Shown here one piece after another: positions 63,048 through 64,000 of a stretch of DNA of 64,000 nt. Positions within the stretch are counted from its first letter, which is position 1, and the number at the start of each line of letters is the position of its first letter. The stretch comes from Entoloma clypeatum. Taxonomy: Eukaryota > Basidiomycota > Agaricomycetes > Agaricales > Entolomataceae. The position numbers and the translations under genes are program-made. The stretch lies in assembly GCA_963565915.1 (NCBI GenBank), contig OY751488.1, forward strand, positions 4,526,001 to 4,590,000, in the 5' to 3' direction. Under the pieces are notes generated by a model. That model saw only the letters and a program-made list of their open reading frames with translations. It ran no database searches and was not told the origin of the DNA.

Positions 63048-63129
63048 GCATCAATGGGGTAGTGGTAACTGGGTAGTTACAGAGTTCACTGGGATCGACT
63101 CACCGGGGGTTCAATTCCCCCTTGATGTA
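63048..63129 (+). tRNA. tRNA-like gene of uncertain identity
   Basis: A seven-pair acceptor stem (one G-U), a perfect GGGGG/CCCCC T arm with TTCAATT loop, an A-box (TGGGGTAGTGG) and a B-box (GGTTCAATTCC) are present in the right order over 82 nt. The middle does not fold canonically: the bases after the A-box can form a six-pair hairpin (GTAACT/AGTTAC), and a second stem GAGTT/GACTC encloses ten bases. No normal anticodon loop can be placed, even with an intron. It may be a tRNA pseudogene, an unusual intron-containing tRNA, or a pol III-derived repeat. Confidence 0.45.
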
Positions 63130-64000
63130 TAGCGTGAGCATAATTGCCGATCCTTTTTCTCCATGGAAACATTATTTAACATCCGGCATATGTTCAAATG
63201 CTCAAGAATCCGAATCCAAGCGGCATTGTGGGATAATGCCTTCCACTCCACCACAAATCCTTCGTGATGAATCAGGGGCCGCCGCTCAATTCCGAGTTCG
63301 AAGTTTACGTAGAACTCGGTCTTTCCAGACGAGCCCTGCCAAAAATTTTCGTCACTCAATCTATTGTGAGCATGCGGGGATCTCCGACTGACTTTGAACC
63401 TTTGTGGTTCGTGATGTGTGATATTTACTAAAAGTAGCAATGATTCCTGATCGATGATCTTCCCTTGGCTCAGCTTCGTTCAGCCTCAGGACCTGGCAAG
63501 CCCAGTAATGTCACTCTCCGAGTCCCTCCGTCGTCAGTCCTCCTTCGGTTTCGCGGCGAATGCACCAAGGGCTAATTTGTTCAATCAAGCTCTCAGCCCA
63601 TGATATATTCGAGCGTAATTATTGGTGTTTCCACTTCATCTCGTTAGTGATTTGCCTGCTCACGGCCCTGGCCTGGAGTTCGTGAAGCCGTGGGCCATGG
63701 CTCACGCTGTGGCTTGAGGTTGCGAATTATCAGCTTCAAGGTTGACGTCGAAATGCGTTGATTAATCATACTGTTCCATGTTGAATCAGGTCGTGATTTT
63801 TCTTCCAAGATGCTATCCCGATCACTCACTGCAAGGCCTCAATTCGTGCTTGGTCTCTTTGTCCCGCATTGCGCCTAACTGTCACACACACTGTGGGCCA
63901 CGACGGACTTGTAAACGGAGACGGCTGGCTGGATGTGGACAGACAGACAGACGAGCACTTTGAACGGCACTCGGTTGCGCTTTCGTGTGTTTTTTTTTTC
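63130..64000. other. intergenic, no gene seen
   Basis: Short overlapping frames only; nothing recognisable up to the window end. Confidence 0.5.

Overview
This window is nuclear DNA of a filamentous basidiomycete, most likely an Agaricomycete. The genes carry many introns of about 50-110 bp. They include Agaricomycete-type families (F-box proteins, Plavaka transposase, DUF6532, a protein with an MLKL-like N-terminus and a ubiquitin-like domain, a PsiD-like decarboxylase) beside ordinary fungal housekeeping genes.

Layout, left to right: an F-box gene (290-2109, -); a Ser/Pro-rich orphan gene (3327-4772, -); a phosphatidylserine/tryptophan decarboxylase-like gene (6926-8366, +); about 3.5 kb with unresolved minus-strand coding signal; MKT1 (15243-18025, +); a small zinc-finger gene (18359-19214, +); a long gene-poor stretch with an F-box relic; DED1 (26714-28823, +); an orphan gene (30797-32884, +); a GATA-factor gene (33204-34775, +). 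Six intact-looking, intron-containing tRNA-Lys genes and one decayed copy are scattered between 2.2 and 26.5 kb. The right end holds a gene with a helical N-terminus plus ubiquitin-like domain (55992-57715, -) and the divergent pair SPT20 (58330-60615, -) and HGH1 (60742-62467, +). A tRNA-like locus lies at 63048-63129.

From 35.1 to 52.3 kb lies a nested insertion. The innermost host is a Crinkler-type gene (ubiquitin-like header, P-loop NTPase, REase-like domain) that already carries several apparent frameshifts. A 14.8-kb Plavaka-type DNA transposon (37441-52269; near-identical 19-bp terminal inverted repeats, 2-bp AC duplication) split it near its 3' end. The transposon carries two divergent genes, DUF6532 (-) and Plavaka transposase (+). 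It was then hit by a Ty3/gypsy chromovirus (41868-48945, TSD CTCTC), a 5'-truncated LINE (49835-51276, 15-bp TSD) and two solo LTRs of one family (38454-38911, TSD CCGGA; 51639-52096, TSD TACTT). In several cases the host reading frame resumes exactly when one copy of the duplication is removed, which fixes the boundaries.

The chromovirus is the most interesting object. Its LTRs look identical, gag and pol are open, gag-pol is joined at a -1 slippery heptamer next to the gag stop, and there is a central copy of the polypurine tract. It also carries an intron-containing antisense gene coding for a coiled-coil protein with a Zn2Cys6-like cysteine cluster. The whole element is saturated, on one strand only, with the pentamer TCGGA. 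Zn2Cys6 proteins classically bind CGG, so a self-encoded factor that recognises its own element is a testable hypothesis.

Exon boundaries come from reading splice sites and frame continuity by eye. No database search was possible.
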